A stretch of 64,000 nt of DNA from G965250275 sp965250275 (GTDB taxonomy: Bacteria > Pseudomonadota > Alphaproteobacteria > Rhodobacterales > Rhodobacteraceae). A program made the position numbers and the translations under genes. Location of the stretch: contig OZ252297.1 in NCBI GenBank assembly GCA_965250275.1, positions 1,798,001-1,862,000 on the forward strand, given 5' to 3'. The notes beneath the pieces are model-generated. The model saw nothing but the letters and a program-made list of their open reading frames with translations. It was not told the DNA's origin and ran no database searches. Positions 9,920 through 18,662 of this stretch are shown one piece after another (within the stretch, counting starts at the first letter, position 1; every line of letters begins with the position of its first letter).

Positions 9920-10725
9920 CAGGCGGCGGCCCGGTAGGTTGCGGCCTTGGTGAACAGACGCTCAAAATTGGCCTCGGTCTGCGCCGCGAAATCCGCATAT
10001 ACCATTCCGAAGATGTCCGCCCCAACGCGGGCGGTGTGGGCGCTGTAGGCCGGCTCGTTGCGTTTGCCGCGATGCGGAGGCGGTGCCAGGTAAGGCGCGT
10101 CGGTCTCGACCAGAATGCGGTCGGCGGGTGCGGCGGCAAAGATATCGCGCAGGGGCTGACTTTTTGGAAACGCGGCGATGCCGGACATCGACAAGTAGAA
10201 CCCCAGATCAAGCGCGGATTTTGCCAGTACCGCTCCGGAAGAAAAACAATGCATTACGCAGGAATAGGCGCCATTGCGGTACTCTTCGCGCAAAATGCTG
10301 GCCATATCCTCATCCGCGTCGCGGGCATGGATGATGAGGGGCAATCCGGTTTCACGGGCTGCCGCGATATGCGTGCGCAGTGAAGTCTGCTGAAGGGCCT
10401 TGGTCTCGGCAGTGTAGTGATAGTCGAGCCCGGATTCGCCGATGCCAACAAACTTCGGATGGGCTGACAATCGCACCAACTCGTCGACACTGGCCATAGG
10501 TTCGTCCGCAACGCTCATCGGGTGCGTGCCAGCCGCATAGAAAACCGGCGCATGGGCTTCGGCCAGGGCACGCACTTGCGGTTCAAGCTTCAGCCGGGTG
10601 CAGATCGTGACCATGCGGGTCACGCCGGCCTCTGCGGCGCGGGCCACAACAGCGTCCAACTCTCCCTCGAAATCAGGGAAATCGAGGTGACAATGGCTGT
10701 CTGTAATCTGCGGCATTTGGGTCAT
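9919..10725 (-). CDS. tatD: TatD family metal-dependent hydrolase
   Basis: TatD-family TIM-barrel DNase/hydrolase of 268 residues. It begins MTQMPQITDSHCHLDF, giving the HxH metal motif. Later come GIGESGLDYHY, LPLIIHARDAD, SCVMHCFSSG and ILVETDAPYLAPPPHRGKRNEP, the standard run of TatD metal ligands and signature. ATG 10725 was chosen because the frame upstream only offers TTG at 10752. The gene sits between holB and the MBL hydrolase, an arrangement common in alphaproteobacteria. Metal-dependent 3'-5' exonuclease or a general phosphoesterase activity is expected from the family. Confidence 0.9.
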   Translation of the reverse strand: MTQMPQITDSHCHLDFPDFEGELDAVVARAAEAGVTRMVTICTRLKLEPQVRALAEAHAPVFYAAGTHPMSVADEPMASVDELVRLSAHPKFVGIGESGLDYHYTAETKALQQTSLRTHIAAARETGLPLIIHARDADEDMASILREEYRNGAYSCVMHCFSSGAVLAKSALDLGFYLSMSGIAAFPKSQPLRDIFAAAPADRILVETDAPYLAPPPHRGKRNEPAYSAHTARVGADIFGMVYADFAAQTEANFERLFTKAATYRAAA

Positions 10726-10776
10726 CGGCGTGGCTGCTCTGTCCTCGATCAAGGACCGTCCTCTGTGCCGGTGGGA

Positions 10777-11898
10777 TCACCCGCCAGCGGTCTTCTGCAT
10801 CTTGAAAACCGTATCTAGGACAAGCGCGGCGGGGTCAAGGTTGACCGCCTGGCCATGCCGGCTGCGCGCCGTGATGACCGCCGCTGTTTCGGCCCATGCC
10901 CGGCCTGCCTCTGGCGTAGGCGCGAGGCGTGTCAGCATGCGGGCCTCGCCGGGCGCAGCTTCAGGCGCGGGTGCAATGCCCGTGGCCCCCGTCCGTGCCA
11001 GTCTTGCCAGCGCAAGTTCGAGCAGCGTGAGGATCAGTTCGAAGGTATCCGCCCTGCCGCGCCCTGCCGCCGTTTCGGCAAGCGCCAACGCGCGTGCACG
11101 ATCCAGGCGCGGCAGACTGTCGAGGATTTCAACGATTTTCGCATAGAGCGCTAGCCCATCCAGAGACGACAGCCGCAGCGCCGCGCCCACGGACCCCGCG
11201 GCCAGCGCAGTCATCGCATCGGTGTTGGCAGGCATTTCCACGCCGGTCTGAGCCAGTGCGGCTGCCATATCCTGCGACCCAAGCTCATGGAGGCGCAGTG
11301 TGCGGCATCTGGATCGGATCGTCGGCAACAGGCGCGAAGGCTGATGCGCAATCAGCAACAGCGTGGTGTGTGCGGGCGGCTCTTCGAGCATTTTCAGCAG
11401 CGCGTTGGCGGCACTGGTATTCAGTTCATCCGCGGCATCCACAATCACCACGCGTCGCCCCCCGTCAGCGACCGTCAGGCCAAAGAACCGGCTGAGTTTG
11501 CGGATGTCATCGACCACAATCTCATCGCGCAATTTGTCCGTCTTTTCGTTGACACTGCGCGTGACGGCCGCCAGTCCCGGCTCCGCACCCGCAAGAATGC
11601 GCCGTGCAACCGGATGATCAGGTGGCACATCCAGCGATTGCGGAGGTTCTGGTGCTCCGAACAGCCCGTCGTCCTGCTCTAGTGTGGTTGCGAGTAGGAA
11701 TCGCGCGATCTTCCAGGCGAGTGTCGCTTTGCCAACCCCTTGTGGCCCGGTCAGCAGCCAACCGTGATGCAACCGGCCCGTGCCAAACGCCTCCAGAAAC
11801 GCGGATTGTGCCGTGTCCTGACCGTAGAGCGTCTCGGTCTCGCGCGGATGCGGGGCGCCAGCGACCTGATCCGGAGGGGAAGGGTCGGACGGGCTCAT
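10777..11898 (-). CDS. holB: DNA polymerase III subunit delta'
   Basis: Clamp-loader subunit of 373 residues. An AAA+ module begins near residue 24 (LYGQDTAQSAFLEAF), with GPQGVGKATLAWKIARFLL as the P-loop and VVIVDAADELNTSAANALLKMLEEPP as the Walker B/sensor region. The central LRDEIVVDDIRKLSRF stretch matches delta' proteins. The start overlaps the tmk stop by 4 nt (ATGA), and tmk-holB-tatD is a conserved order. The C-terminal collar region (about 260-373) is less conserved but present. No anomaly was seen. Confidence 0.93.
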   Translation of the reverse strand: MSPSDPSPPDQVAGAPHPRETETLYGQDTAQSAFLEAFGTGRLHHGWLLTGPQGVGKATLAWKIARFLLATTLEQDDGLFGAPEPPQSLDVPPDHPVARRILAGAEPGLAAVTRSVNEKTDKLRDEIVVDDIRKLSRFFGLTVADGGRRVVIVDAADELNTSAANALLKMLEEPPAHTTLLLIAHQPSRLLPTIRSRCRTLRLHELGSQDMAAALAQTGVEMPANTDAMTALAAGSVGAALRLSSLDGLALYAKIVEILDSLPRLDRARALALAETAAGRGRADTFELILTLLELALARLARTGATGIAPAPEAAPGEARMLTRLAPTPEAGRAWAETAAVITARSRHGQAVNLDPAALVLDTVFKMQKTAGG

Positions 11899-12521
11899 GG
11901 CAGAGCGGATGCGATCGCGTCACGGACCAGAGCGCACACCGCTTCGGGTGGATGGTTCCCCTCGACCACGCGGAACCGGTCCGGGAACTCCTCGGCCAAT
12001 CCGAGAAACCCGGCGCGCATCTTCTGCTGCAAGGCTGGGCCAAAATCTTCAAACCGTTCTTCGCTGCCCTGTCGTCCCAGGGCCCGTGAGAGGCCCGTTT
12101 CGGGGTCCATATCGATCAGCACCGTCAGGTCGGGTTCCCGCCCAATCATCAGCGTGTGCAACTGATCCACAAGGCTGCGCAGATCACCCCGGCTCAGGCC
12201 CTGATACATCCGCGTGCTGTCTGCAAACCGGTCGCAGATCACGATGGTGCCGCGCGCCAGTGCGGGCAAGATCGTACGCTCCAAATGATCGCGCCGCGCG
12301 GCGGTGAACAGCAGTATCTCGGTTTCGGCCGACCAGCGATCCGGATCACCTTCCAGCACCAGTTTGCGGATCTCTTCGGCGCCGGGCGAGCCACCCGGTT
12401 CCCGCGTCAGGACAACATCGCGCCCCTCTGCGCGCAGGGTATCCGCCAGCATCCGCGCTTGCGTGGACTTGCCGGATCCGTCGATGCCTTCGAATGTCAG
12501 AAAAACACCCCGTGCGGTCAC
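11895..12521 (-). CDS. tmk: thymidylate kinase
   Basis: dTMP kinase of 208 residues, converting dTMP to dTDP. The P-loop FEGIDGSGKSTQARML lies at the N-terminus. The DR(E/F)-type motif is VLTREPGGSPGAEEIRKLVL, and the catalytic/lid region includes VICDRFADSTRMYQG. Length is typical. It overlaps dacC upstream by 4 nt and holB downstream by 4 nt, so the three are very likely one translationally coupled operon. Confidence 0.95.
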   Translation of the reverse strand: MTARGVFLTFEGIDGSGKSTQARMLADTLRAEGRDVVLTREPGGSPGAEEIRKLVLEGDPDRWSAETEILLFTAARRDHLERTILPALARGTIVICDRFADSTRMYQGLSRGDLRSLVDQLHTLMIGREPDLTVLIDMDPETGLSRALGRQGSEERFEDFGPALQQKMRAGFLGLAEEFPDRFRVVEGNHPPEAVCALVRDAIASALP

Positions 12522-13684
12522 ATTGTCCCCTGGGGCCCGTTCAGAAACTGGGTCATCAAGACATTTGCGGCGGTGCTCATGCGCGCCAGAAACCCACCGC
12601 GCGGAACGTCGTTTGCTGCAACCAGCGGCAACCGCATTTCAGGTAGATCACCCGGTTTCAACACCAGTTCGGCCAACTGATCGCCTTTTGCAAAGGGAGC
12701 GGTCACCGGGCCGAGATACACCACTTCGGCAGAGACTTCCTTGTCGGAGAGGATCGGGAGCAGCACGCGAATATCCTCGGCCGGAACCAGGTTTACCGTC
12801 GATTCACTCCCCATCCAGACGTCGGCTTGTCCGACCGGGGTGTCGGCTTTGGCGATGGTCTTTTCGGCAAATTGGCGAAACGACCAGTTAACGATGGCTT
12901 CCGCCTCCTCTGCGCGTTGGCGCTGTGATTCCAGGCCCGAAATCACAAAGATCACCCGGCGATCCCCTTGTTTGGCAGAACCAACCAGCCCGAAGCCGGC
13001 CTCCTGCGTATGCCCGGTTTTCAGCCCGTCGGCGCCGATGTCCAGCTTCAAAAGCGGGTTGCGGTTGCGGATGTTCTGTGGCGCGCGACCGTCAAACTCG
13101 AACTCGGTTTCCGCAAACAGGGGGTAGAACTCCGGAAAGTCCGTGATCAGAGCGTTGGCCAGTATGGCCAGATCCCGCATCGACATCCGATGACCCGCCT
13201 GCGGCCACCCGCTGGCGTTGGTGAACGTTGAGTTTTCCATACCCAGTTGCTTGGCGCGCTGCGTCATGTAGCGGGCAAACCCGGCTTCGGTGCCATCAGG
13301 GCTCAGGGCCTCGGCCAGCACGACGCAAGCGTCATTGCCGCTCAGCACGACGATGCCGCGCAACAGATCCTCGACCCGGACCCGGTCTGTGGTGTCGAGA
13401 AACATCGTTGAGCCCTTATAGCTCATCGCGTGGCTGGACACCGGCAGCCGCTCGTCCAGCGTCAGACGACCGTCGCGGATCGCCTCGAAGGCGACATAGA
13501 GCGTCATCAGTTTCGACATCGAGGCTGGTGGCAGCGGCTCATACGCGTTCTTGGACAGCAGCACCGTGCCGGTCGACTGGTCGAGGACGTAGGCCGATTG
13601 AGCCTGTGTGTCGAACGCAAATGCGGGCAAACCGGCCAGTGAAAGGGCGCAGCCAACGATGAGGGAACGGAAGGCAGAGATCAC
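12518..13684 (-). CDS. dacC: D-alanyl-D-alanine carboxypeptidase (low-molecular-mass PBP)
   Basis: Periplasmic serine DD-carboxypeptidase of 388 residues that trims peptidoglycan pentapeptides. A signal peptide ends at AFA-F (about residue 23). The active-site triad is complete: SMSK at 55-58, SGN in VLSGNDACV and KTG in DGLKTGHTQEAG. The C-terminal PBP5-like domain and a terminal amphipathic helix (MSTAANVLMTQFLNG) would hold it at the membrane surface. It overlaps tmk by 4 nt. The assignment is to the DacA/DacC family; the paralogue letter is uncertain. Confidence 0.9.
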   Translation of the reverse strand: MISAFRSLIVGCALSLAGLPAFAFDTQAQSAYVLDQSTGTVLLSKNAYEPLPPASMSKLMTLYVAFEAIRDGRLTLDERLPVSSHAMSYKGSTMFLDTTDRVRVEDLLRGIVVLSGNDACVVLAEALSPDGTEAGFARYMTQRAKQLGMENSTFTNASGWPQAGHRMSMRDLAILANALITDFPEFYPLFAETEFEFDGRAPQNIRNRNPLLKLDIGADGLKTGHTQEAGFGLVGSAKQGDRRVIFVISGLESQRQRAEEAEAIVNWSFRQFAEKTIAKADTPVGQADVWMGSESTVNLVPAEDIRVLLPILSDKEVSAEVVYLGPVTAPFAKGDQLAELVLKPGDLPEMRLPLVAANDVPRGGFLARMSTAANVLMTQFLNGPQGTM

Positions 13685-13703
13685 CAGTGCGGGCTCCTGT
13701 TTA

Positions 13704-15071
13704 TCAGTTGGAGACGGCGTAGGCGTCCGAGAAGCCCTCCGTCTTGATTTGTTTCAACAGCGCGCTGCGCTCGTTGCTGGACCGTGCGGGCCCCACCAAC
13801 ACACGCCAGAAGGGTTTGCCATTCAGCTCTTGCTGTCGGATGGTGGGGACCATCCCGGCGCTGCGCATCTGTTTGGCGGTGCGTTCTGCGTTGTCTTCGA
13901 CACTGAAGATACCGATCTGAATATAGGGTTTGTCCAGTGACAATTTAGCACGATTGGGTGTTGCAGGGGCCGCAGCGGCGGGTTTTGGCGCACTCGGAGG
14001 CAGAGGCGTGACCACCGGCTGGGTCAGCGCGGAATTCAGTGACCCTGCGGAGGCCAGTTCCACCGGTTCCGGAGCGGGTGGCTTAGGCTTTGGTTTGAAG
14101 AGCCCGCCCAGAAAGCCCTGTTTCGGCTTTTCGTTGGGAACGTCGGACACCACTTTCGGTCCGGCATCATCTGTTGTGGCCTGCAGATCCGTGACGTTTG
14201 TCGCCGCCAGCTCGACGGGTTCGGGGTCCGCGGCCTTTGGCTTGAACAGGTTTGCAAACGGACCCTTTTTGGGTTCGGCATTCGGGACGTCCGACGCAAC
14301 AATCGGACCATCAGAGTCTGTGCCCTCTGACGCTGCCGCGACACCAGCGGTCGCGGGCTCAGCAGAGGCGGTCTTTTGTGCCTTGGGTTTGAAAAAACCG
14401 GCAAAGGGCCCTTTCTTGGGTGTTTCATTCGGCAGGTCCGAAACCACTGCAGGCTGATCCGCGCCTGCCGTTGCCGATGCGGAGGTCGTCTCAGCTGCGT
14501 CGATGGCTGCCGCGGCGCCTGCAATGGGATCGATGGCGGATTCCGAAATCGGATCACCGTCGGGCAGAGATGCGGTGACCGTTTGTTCCTGCGCAGGCTC
14601 TGGTGTCGCCTCTGTTTCTCGGCGCAGCGCGGTCACATTCAGTCGGACCGGCGCGCCGGCCAACATACCGAGTGCTGCCGCGGCATCGGAGGACGTCTGC
14701 AGTCGGGGACCTGGAATCTCCCGCTCCCGGCGGAACAACGCGCCGATGACGAACTGATCATTGGCTTCGTTTCGGATGATCACACGTTCGGGTTCGGTGA
14801 CATCCGGGTGGGCCACCCAAACACCACCCAGCGAAGGCCGTCCGTCCCACAAGCCCGCCTCGCTGACCTGAAAGACCTCAGGGGCCTCCACGTCGCGCTC
14901 GACGGTTTTGGACGCAGGTGCTGATCGGGTATTTGTGGTGCCTTGAGCGCTATCGGCGGGCTGTAGAAATGCAAGCTGCTGCGATTCCTCGCAAGCGCTC
15001 AGAAAGCCAAGTGCCATCACCAGCCCGGTCAGCCGGACGGTCTGGCTGCTGAACACGCGGGTTCGATCCAT
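13704..15071 (-). CDS. SPOR-domain lipoprotein with three internal repeats
   Basis: Likely outer-membrane lipoprotein of 455 residues. The signal ends in a lipobox-like ALGFLSAC. The central region contains three repeats, each a VVSDxPN-type start followed by PKKGPFAGFFKPK, PKKGPFANLFKPK and PKQGFLGGLFKPK, separated by acidic/Ala linkers. The last ~75 residues are a SPOR domain (KPYIQIGIFSVEDNAERTAKQM...FWRVLVGP), which in this family binds denuded septal glycan. It resembles RlpA-associated SPOR proteins in location next to a carboxypeptidase but lacks a double-psi barrel. It is probably the first gene of the dacC-tmk-holB run. The function of the basic/aromatic repeats is unknown. Confidence 0.8.
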   Translation of the reverse strand: MDRTRVFSSQTVRLTGLVMALGFLSACEESQQLAFLQPADSAQGTTNTRSAPASKTVERDVEAPEVFQVSEAGLWDGRPSLGGVWVAHPDVTEPERVIIRNEANDQFVIGALFRREREIPGPRLQTSSDAAAALGMLAGAPVRLNVTALRRETEATPEPAQEQTVTASLPDGDPISESAIDPIAGAAAAIDAAETTSASATAGADQPAVVSDLPNETPKKGPFAGFFKPKAQKTASAEPATAGVAAASEGTDSDGPIVASDVPNAEPKKGPFANLFKPKAADPEPVELAATNVTDLQATTDDAGPKVVSDVPNEKPKQGFLGGLFKPKPKPPAPEPVELASAGSLNSALTQPVVTPLPPSAPKPAAAAPATPNRAKLSLDKPYIQIGIFSVEDNAERTAKQMRSAGMVPTIRQQELNGKPFWRVLVGPARSSNERSALLKQIKTEGFSDAYAVSN

Positions 15072-15296
15072 GTCTTAGTCCCTTGCCTGTATGTGGCACG
15101 ACTTTGCGCACCAAGATGCCGGTTTTCCGGTCTGAACTGCTCTGACGGTTTGTCCGTCGCTGATACCACCATAGCGCGCATAAGCCGTTATGGAAAGTCT
15201 GGAGGGAATCAGTTGGCACATTTTCCCAGTTGAGCGTGCTCAAAGGTACCGTTTTGGCTTGCTTCGGTTTGGGTGAAGTCCTAGACCCCCGCCACC

Positions 15297-15386
15297 GGGG
15301 AGGTGGCAGAGTGGTCGAATGCGGCGGTCTTGAAAACCGTTGAACGTGAGAGCGTTCCCGGGGTTCGAATCCCCGTCTCCCCGCCA
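15297..15386 (+). tRNA. tRNA-Ser (anticodon UGA)
   Basis: A 90-nt class II tRNA. The acceptor strand GGGGAGG pairs with the 3' strand before the discriminator G. The anticodon loop is CTTGAAA (TGA). A long variable arm (about 15342-15358) and a canonical TTCGAAT T-loop follow. The CCA end is encoded. Confidence 0.95.
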
Positions 15387-15425
15387 TGTCCCGGTACGCA
15401 ATCCGAAGAATTTTTTGATCTGGCC

Positions 15426-15456
15426 TTGAGCTTCCAGTGACTGGAATCCCTATATG
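15426..15456 (+). promoter_or_regulatory. CueR-type promoter/operator of copA
   Basis: The -35 hexamer TTGAGC (15426-15431) and -10 TATATG (15451-15456) are separated by 19 bp, the overlong spacer typical of MerR-family promoters. The spacer contains the perfect dyad TTCCAGTGACTGGAA. The copA start lies 30 bp downstream and a CueR-like gene is next in the operon. The site was identified by pattern only. Confidence 0.75.
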
Positions 15457-15485
15457 GATGGCACTATCCATCAAAGTGACTCGCC

Positions 15486-17996
15486 ATGACGCACGGCAAC
15501 CAAACCACACTGAGCATCGAAGGCATGACCTGCGCGTCCTGTGTGGGCCGTGTGGAGCGCGCGCTGTCCTCTTTGGAGGGCATCTCGGATGTGGCCATCA
15601 ACCTTGCAACTGAAACAGCCCGGTTGAGCGTGGACGACCCGTCACGGCTCGCGGATGCGGTCGGATCACTCGACGCGCTGGGCTATCCGGCGAGGACCGA
15701 AAAGGTTGTTTTGAATATCGCCTCGATGTCCTGTGCCTCTTGTGTCGGTCGCGTGGATCAGGCCCTTGCCGATGTACCGGGTGTGCTCTCTGTCGCTGTC
15801 AATCTGGCCGCTGAAACCGCCACCGTGACCTACCTCGAGGGCACTGTCGCCCCAGGAGACTTGATGGCGGCAACGGCGGCCATCGGTTATCCGGCCGAGA
15901 TTGCGGATGCCCATGCCAGCCAGTCCCGTGTCGAGCGCAAAGCTGATGAGGCGCAGGCGCTGTCGCGACGGGTTCTGTTCGCAGCATTCCTGACGTTGCC
16001 GGTGTTCGTGCTTGAGATGGGGTCCCACCTCATCCCGGCCTTTCATCATTGGGTGATGGGCACGATTGGAGTTCAAACGTCCTGGGTCATTCAGTTTGTC
16101 TTGGCCACCATCGTACTTTTCGGGCCGGGGCGGCAATTCTTCCAGAAGGGTTTTCCCGCTCTGGTCAGAGCGGCACCTGATATGAACAGCCTTGTGGCCG
16201 TCGGTACCGGCGCGGCATGGGGCTATTCCGTGGTCGCAACCTTCTTGCCGACTGTTCTGCCAGACGGCGTGCGTGCGGTCTATTTCGAAGCCGCTGCCGT
16301 GATCGTCGTCCTGATCCTGTTGGGGCGCTGGCTGGAGGCGCGCGCGAAGGGGCGCACGGGTGCGGCCATCCAGGCGCTGTTGGGTCTTCAATCGCGCACC
16401 GCGCGTGTCTTGCGCGGCTCAGATGCAGTCGAAGTCGACATCGACGCCCTGGCCGTGGGCGATGTGATCCTCGTTCGACCCGGCGAACGGGTACCCGTCG
16501 ATGGTCAGGTGATCGACGGGTCGAGCAATGTCGATGAAAGCATGATCACCGGCGAACCTGTCCCGGTCAGCAAAGCGGCGGGTGCAACGGTCACAGGCGG
16601 CACAGTCAACGGGACCGGCAGCCTGACGTTCAGCGCCACGCGCGTCGGCGCGGATACCACGCTCGCGCAGATCATCCGCATGGTCGAAGAGGCTCAAGGT
16701 GCCAAGCTGCCCATTCAGGCGCTTGTCGACCGTGTGACACTTTGGTTCGTCCCCGCGGTCATGGCGCTGGCGGCGCTGACGGTTGTTGTCTGGGTGATCA
16801 CCGGGCCTTCGCCGGCCTTGACCTTTGCGTTGGTCGCGGGCGTTTCCGTGCTGATCATCGCCTGTCCCTGCGCGATGGGTCTTGCCACGCCCACCTCGAT
16901 CATGGTTGGCACGGGCCGCGCCGCGGAGATGGGTGTCTTGTTCCGCAAAGGAGACGCACTTCAGCACCTTTCCTCGGTCGATGTGATAGCCTTGGACAAG
17001 ACAGGCACGGTTACAGAAGGTAGGCCCTCGTTGACCGATCTGGTGGTGGCTGACGGTTTTGAACGTGACCTTTTGCTTGGTCAGATTGCTGCGGTGGAGG
17101 CGCAATCCGAGCATCCCATCGCTGAAGCCATCGTGCGAAGTGCCCAGAGTGCCGGTATCTCGGTGCCGGTGGCGTCAGGATTCCGGTCTGTCACGGGCTA
17201 TGGTGTCGCCGCGAGGGTTGATGGTCGCGATATCATCATTGGGGCGGATCGTTACATGCGCCGCGAAGGTGTCGATGTTCAGGCCCTTGAGGACACCGAG
17301 CAGAAGCTCGCGCGGCGAGGCCGCACGGCGCTCTATGCCGCTGTTGACGGCAGGCTTGCCGCAGTTCTTGCGGTTGCTGACCCGGTGAAACCGACAAGCG
17401 CTGCAGCCATCTCGGCGCTGCACGACCGCGGGTTTCAAGTCGCCATGATCACCGGCGACAAACAGGAAACGGCAGAGGCGATCGCGCGCGAAACCGGGAT
17501 CGACCATGTGATTGCGGGTGTTCTGCCCGATGGCAAAGTGGCCGCTCTCGATGATCTGCGCGGCGGTGGGCGCAAGATGGCCTTTGTAGGCGACGGGATC
17601 AACGACGCGCCGGCGCTGGCCCACGCGGATGTGGGAATCGCGATTGGGACGGGAACAGACGTCGCCATCGAATCCGCCGAGGTCGTTCTGATGTCCGGCG
17701 ATCTGCGCGGGGTGGTGAATGCAGTCGAAGTCTCGAGGCGCACCATGTCCAACATTCGTCAGAACCTGGTCTGGGCGTTTGGCTACAATGCCGCGCTGAT
17801 CCCGGTTGCGGCGGGTGTGCTTTATCCTGCCTTCGGTCTGCTTCTCTCGCCGGTTTTTGCGGCCGCGGCCATGGCCCTGTCTTCGGTTTCGGTTCTGACC
17901 AACGCGCTGCGATTGCGGCGCATCGCACCGGCCATGCGCGAGGCCGAAAGCGTTTCGTCGCCCGGCCCATCGCCCCGAACCCAACCTGCTGAATAG
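15486..17996 (+). CDS. copA: copper-translocating P1B-type ATPase
   Basis: Inner-membrane Cu(I) exporter of 836 residues. Two N-terminal HMA domains carry GMTCASC and SMSCASC metal sites. The transmembrane CPC motif (IIACPCAMGLATPTS), the phosphorylation loop DKTGTVTEG, the actuator TGEP motif and the hinge GDGINDAPALAHAD are all intact. The HP motif is present in SEHPIAEAI. A MerR-type promoter lies directly upstream, and a CueR homologue follows after 11 bp, so it should be induced by Cu(I). Confidence 0.95.
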   Translation: MTHGNQTTLSIEGMTCASCVGRVERALSSLEGISDVAINLATETARLSVDDPSRLADAVGSLDALGYPARTEKVVLNIASMSCASCVGRVDQALADVPGVLSVAVNLAAETATVTYLEGTVAPGDLMAATAAIGYPAEIADAHASQSRVERKADEAQALSRRVLFAAFLTLPVFVLEMGSHLIPAFHHWVMGTIGVQTSWVIQFVLATIVLFGPGRQFFQKGFPALVRAAPDMNSLVAVGTGAAWGYSVVATFLPTVLPDGVRAVYFEAAAVIVVLILLGRWLEARAKGRTGAAIQALLGLQSRTARVLRGSDAVEVDIDALAVGDVILVRPGERVPVDGQVIDGSSNVDESMITGEPVPVSKAAGATVTGGTVNGTGSLTFSATRVGADTTLAQIIRMVEEAQGAKLPIQALVDRVTLWFVPAVMALAALTVVVWVITGPSPALTFALVAGVSVLIIACPCAMGLATPTSIMVGTGRAAEMGVLFRKGDALQHLSSVDVIALDKTGTVTEGRPSLTDLVVADGFERDLLLGQIAAVEAQSEHPIAEAIVRSAQSAGISVPVASGFRSVTGYGVAARVDGRDIIIGADRYMRREGVDVQALEDTEQKLARRGRTALYAAVDGRLAAVLAVADPVKPTSAAAISALHDRGFQVAMITGDKQETAEAIARETGIDHVIAGVLPDGKVAALDDLRGGGRKMAFVGDGINDAPALAHADVGIAIGTGTDVAIESAEVVLMSGDLRGVVNAVEVSRRTMSNIRQNLVWAFGYNAALIPVAAGVLYPAFGLLLSPVFAAAAMALSSVSVLTNALRLRRIAPAMREAESVSSPGPSPRTQPAE

Positions 17997-18007
17997 GAGT
18001 GCCGCCT

Positions 18008-18400
18008 ATGAACATCGGTGAAGTGTCAGAACGGTCCGGCATTCCGCCCAAGACCATACGCTACTACGAGGACATCGGGCTCGTCAGGCCCCAGCGTAGC
18101 GAAAATGGGTATCGCGCGTTCCGCGAGACCGATCTGCACAAGCTTGCATTCCTGGGCCGTGCGCGGACTTTGGGGTTTTCAATCGAGGACTGCAGGACAC
18201 TGTTGAGTCTTTACGAAGACGAAACACGTGAAAGCGCGCAGGTCAAAGTGATTGCCGAAGAGCATCTCTCTGCAATTGACGACAAGATCGCACAGCTTCA
18301 GGCGATGCGTGATACGCTGTCCTATCTGGTCGACGCGTGCCATGGGGACCATCGACCAGACTGTCCCATCCTGAGCGACTTGTCGGGCCGTCCCGCCTGA
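18008..18400 (+). CDS. cueR: MerR family copper-responsive regulator CueR
   Basis: Transcription activator of 130 residues. ATG 18008 is used because AGGAG (17995-17999) sits at the right distance; a GTG at 17999 is less likely. The N-terminal winged helix (MNIGEVSERSGIPPKTIRYY) and a dimerisation helix are clear. The metal loop has Cys111 and Cys119, eight apart. A Ser at 76 corresponds to the position that marks monovalent-metal sensors such as E. coli CueR. Being 3' of copA, it is probably autoregulated through the copA promoter. Confidence 0.92.
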   Translation: MNIGEVSERSGIPPKTIRYYEDIGLVRPQRSENGYRAFRETDLHKLAFLGRARTLGFSIEDCRTLLSLYEDETRESAQVKVIAEEHLSAIDDKIAQLQAMRDTLSYLVDACHGDHRPDCPILSDLSGRPA

Positions 18401-18662
18401 CCTCCGACGAAGAAACGTCGCCGAGCGGAACCGACATCCCGGCCCGAAGAAAAGTGCAGGCATATTGCCGCAGCCTGAGGTTCCCAGATTGGTAAAGGCG
18501 CGATAAGGTGCAGGGCAGGGTCAGGTTTTCAACGGTTTCTCTGGGTTTTGAACACGTTGAAGGCTAACCTTGCTGCTATAACCCGACGCTGCCGCGACAC
18601 ATAAGTGATAAGTTGCGCCTATATGAACGCCGGGAACACAGTTCTAAGCGAAGGAGACGACA
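18401..18662. other. intergenic region before ugpB
   Basis: There is no coding potential here. A 7-bp inverted repeat TTCAACG/CGTTGAA spans 18528-18534 and 18555-18561, followed by TTGAAG and TATAAC elements (about 18557-18582) with short spacing. It may be an operator/promoter region for ugpB. No clear Pho box was found. Confidence 0.35.
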
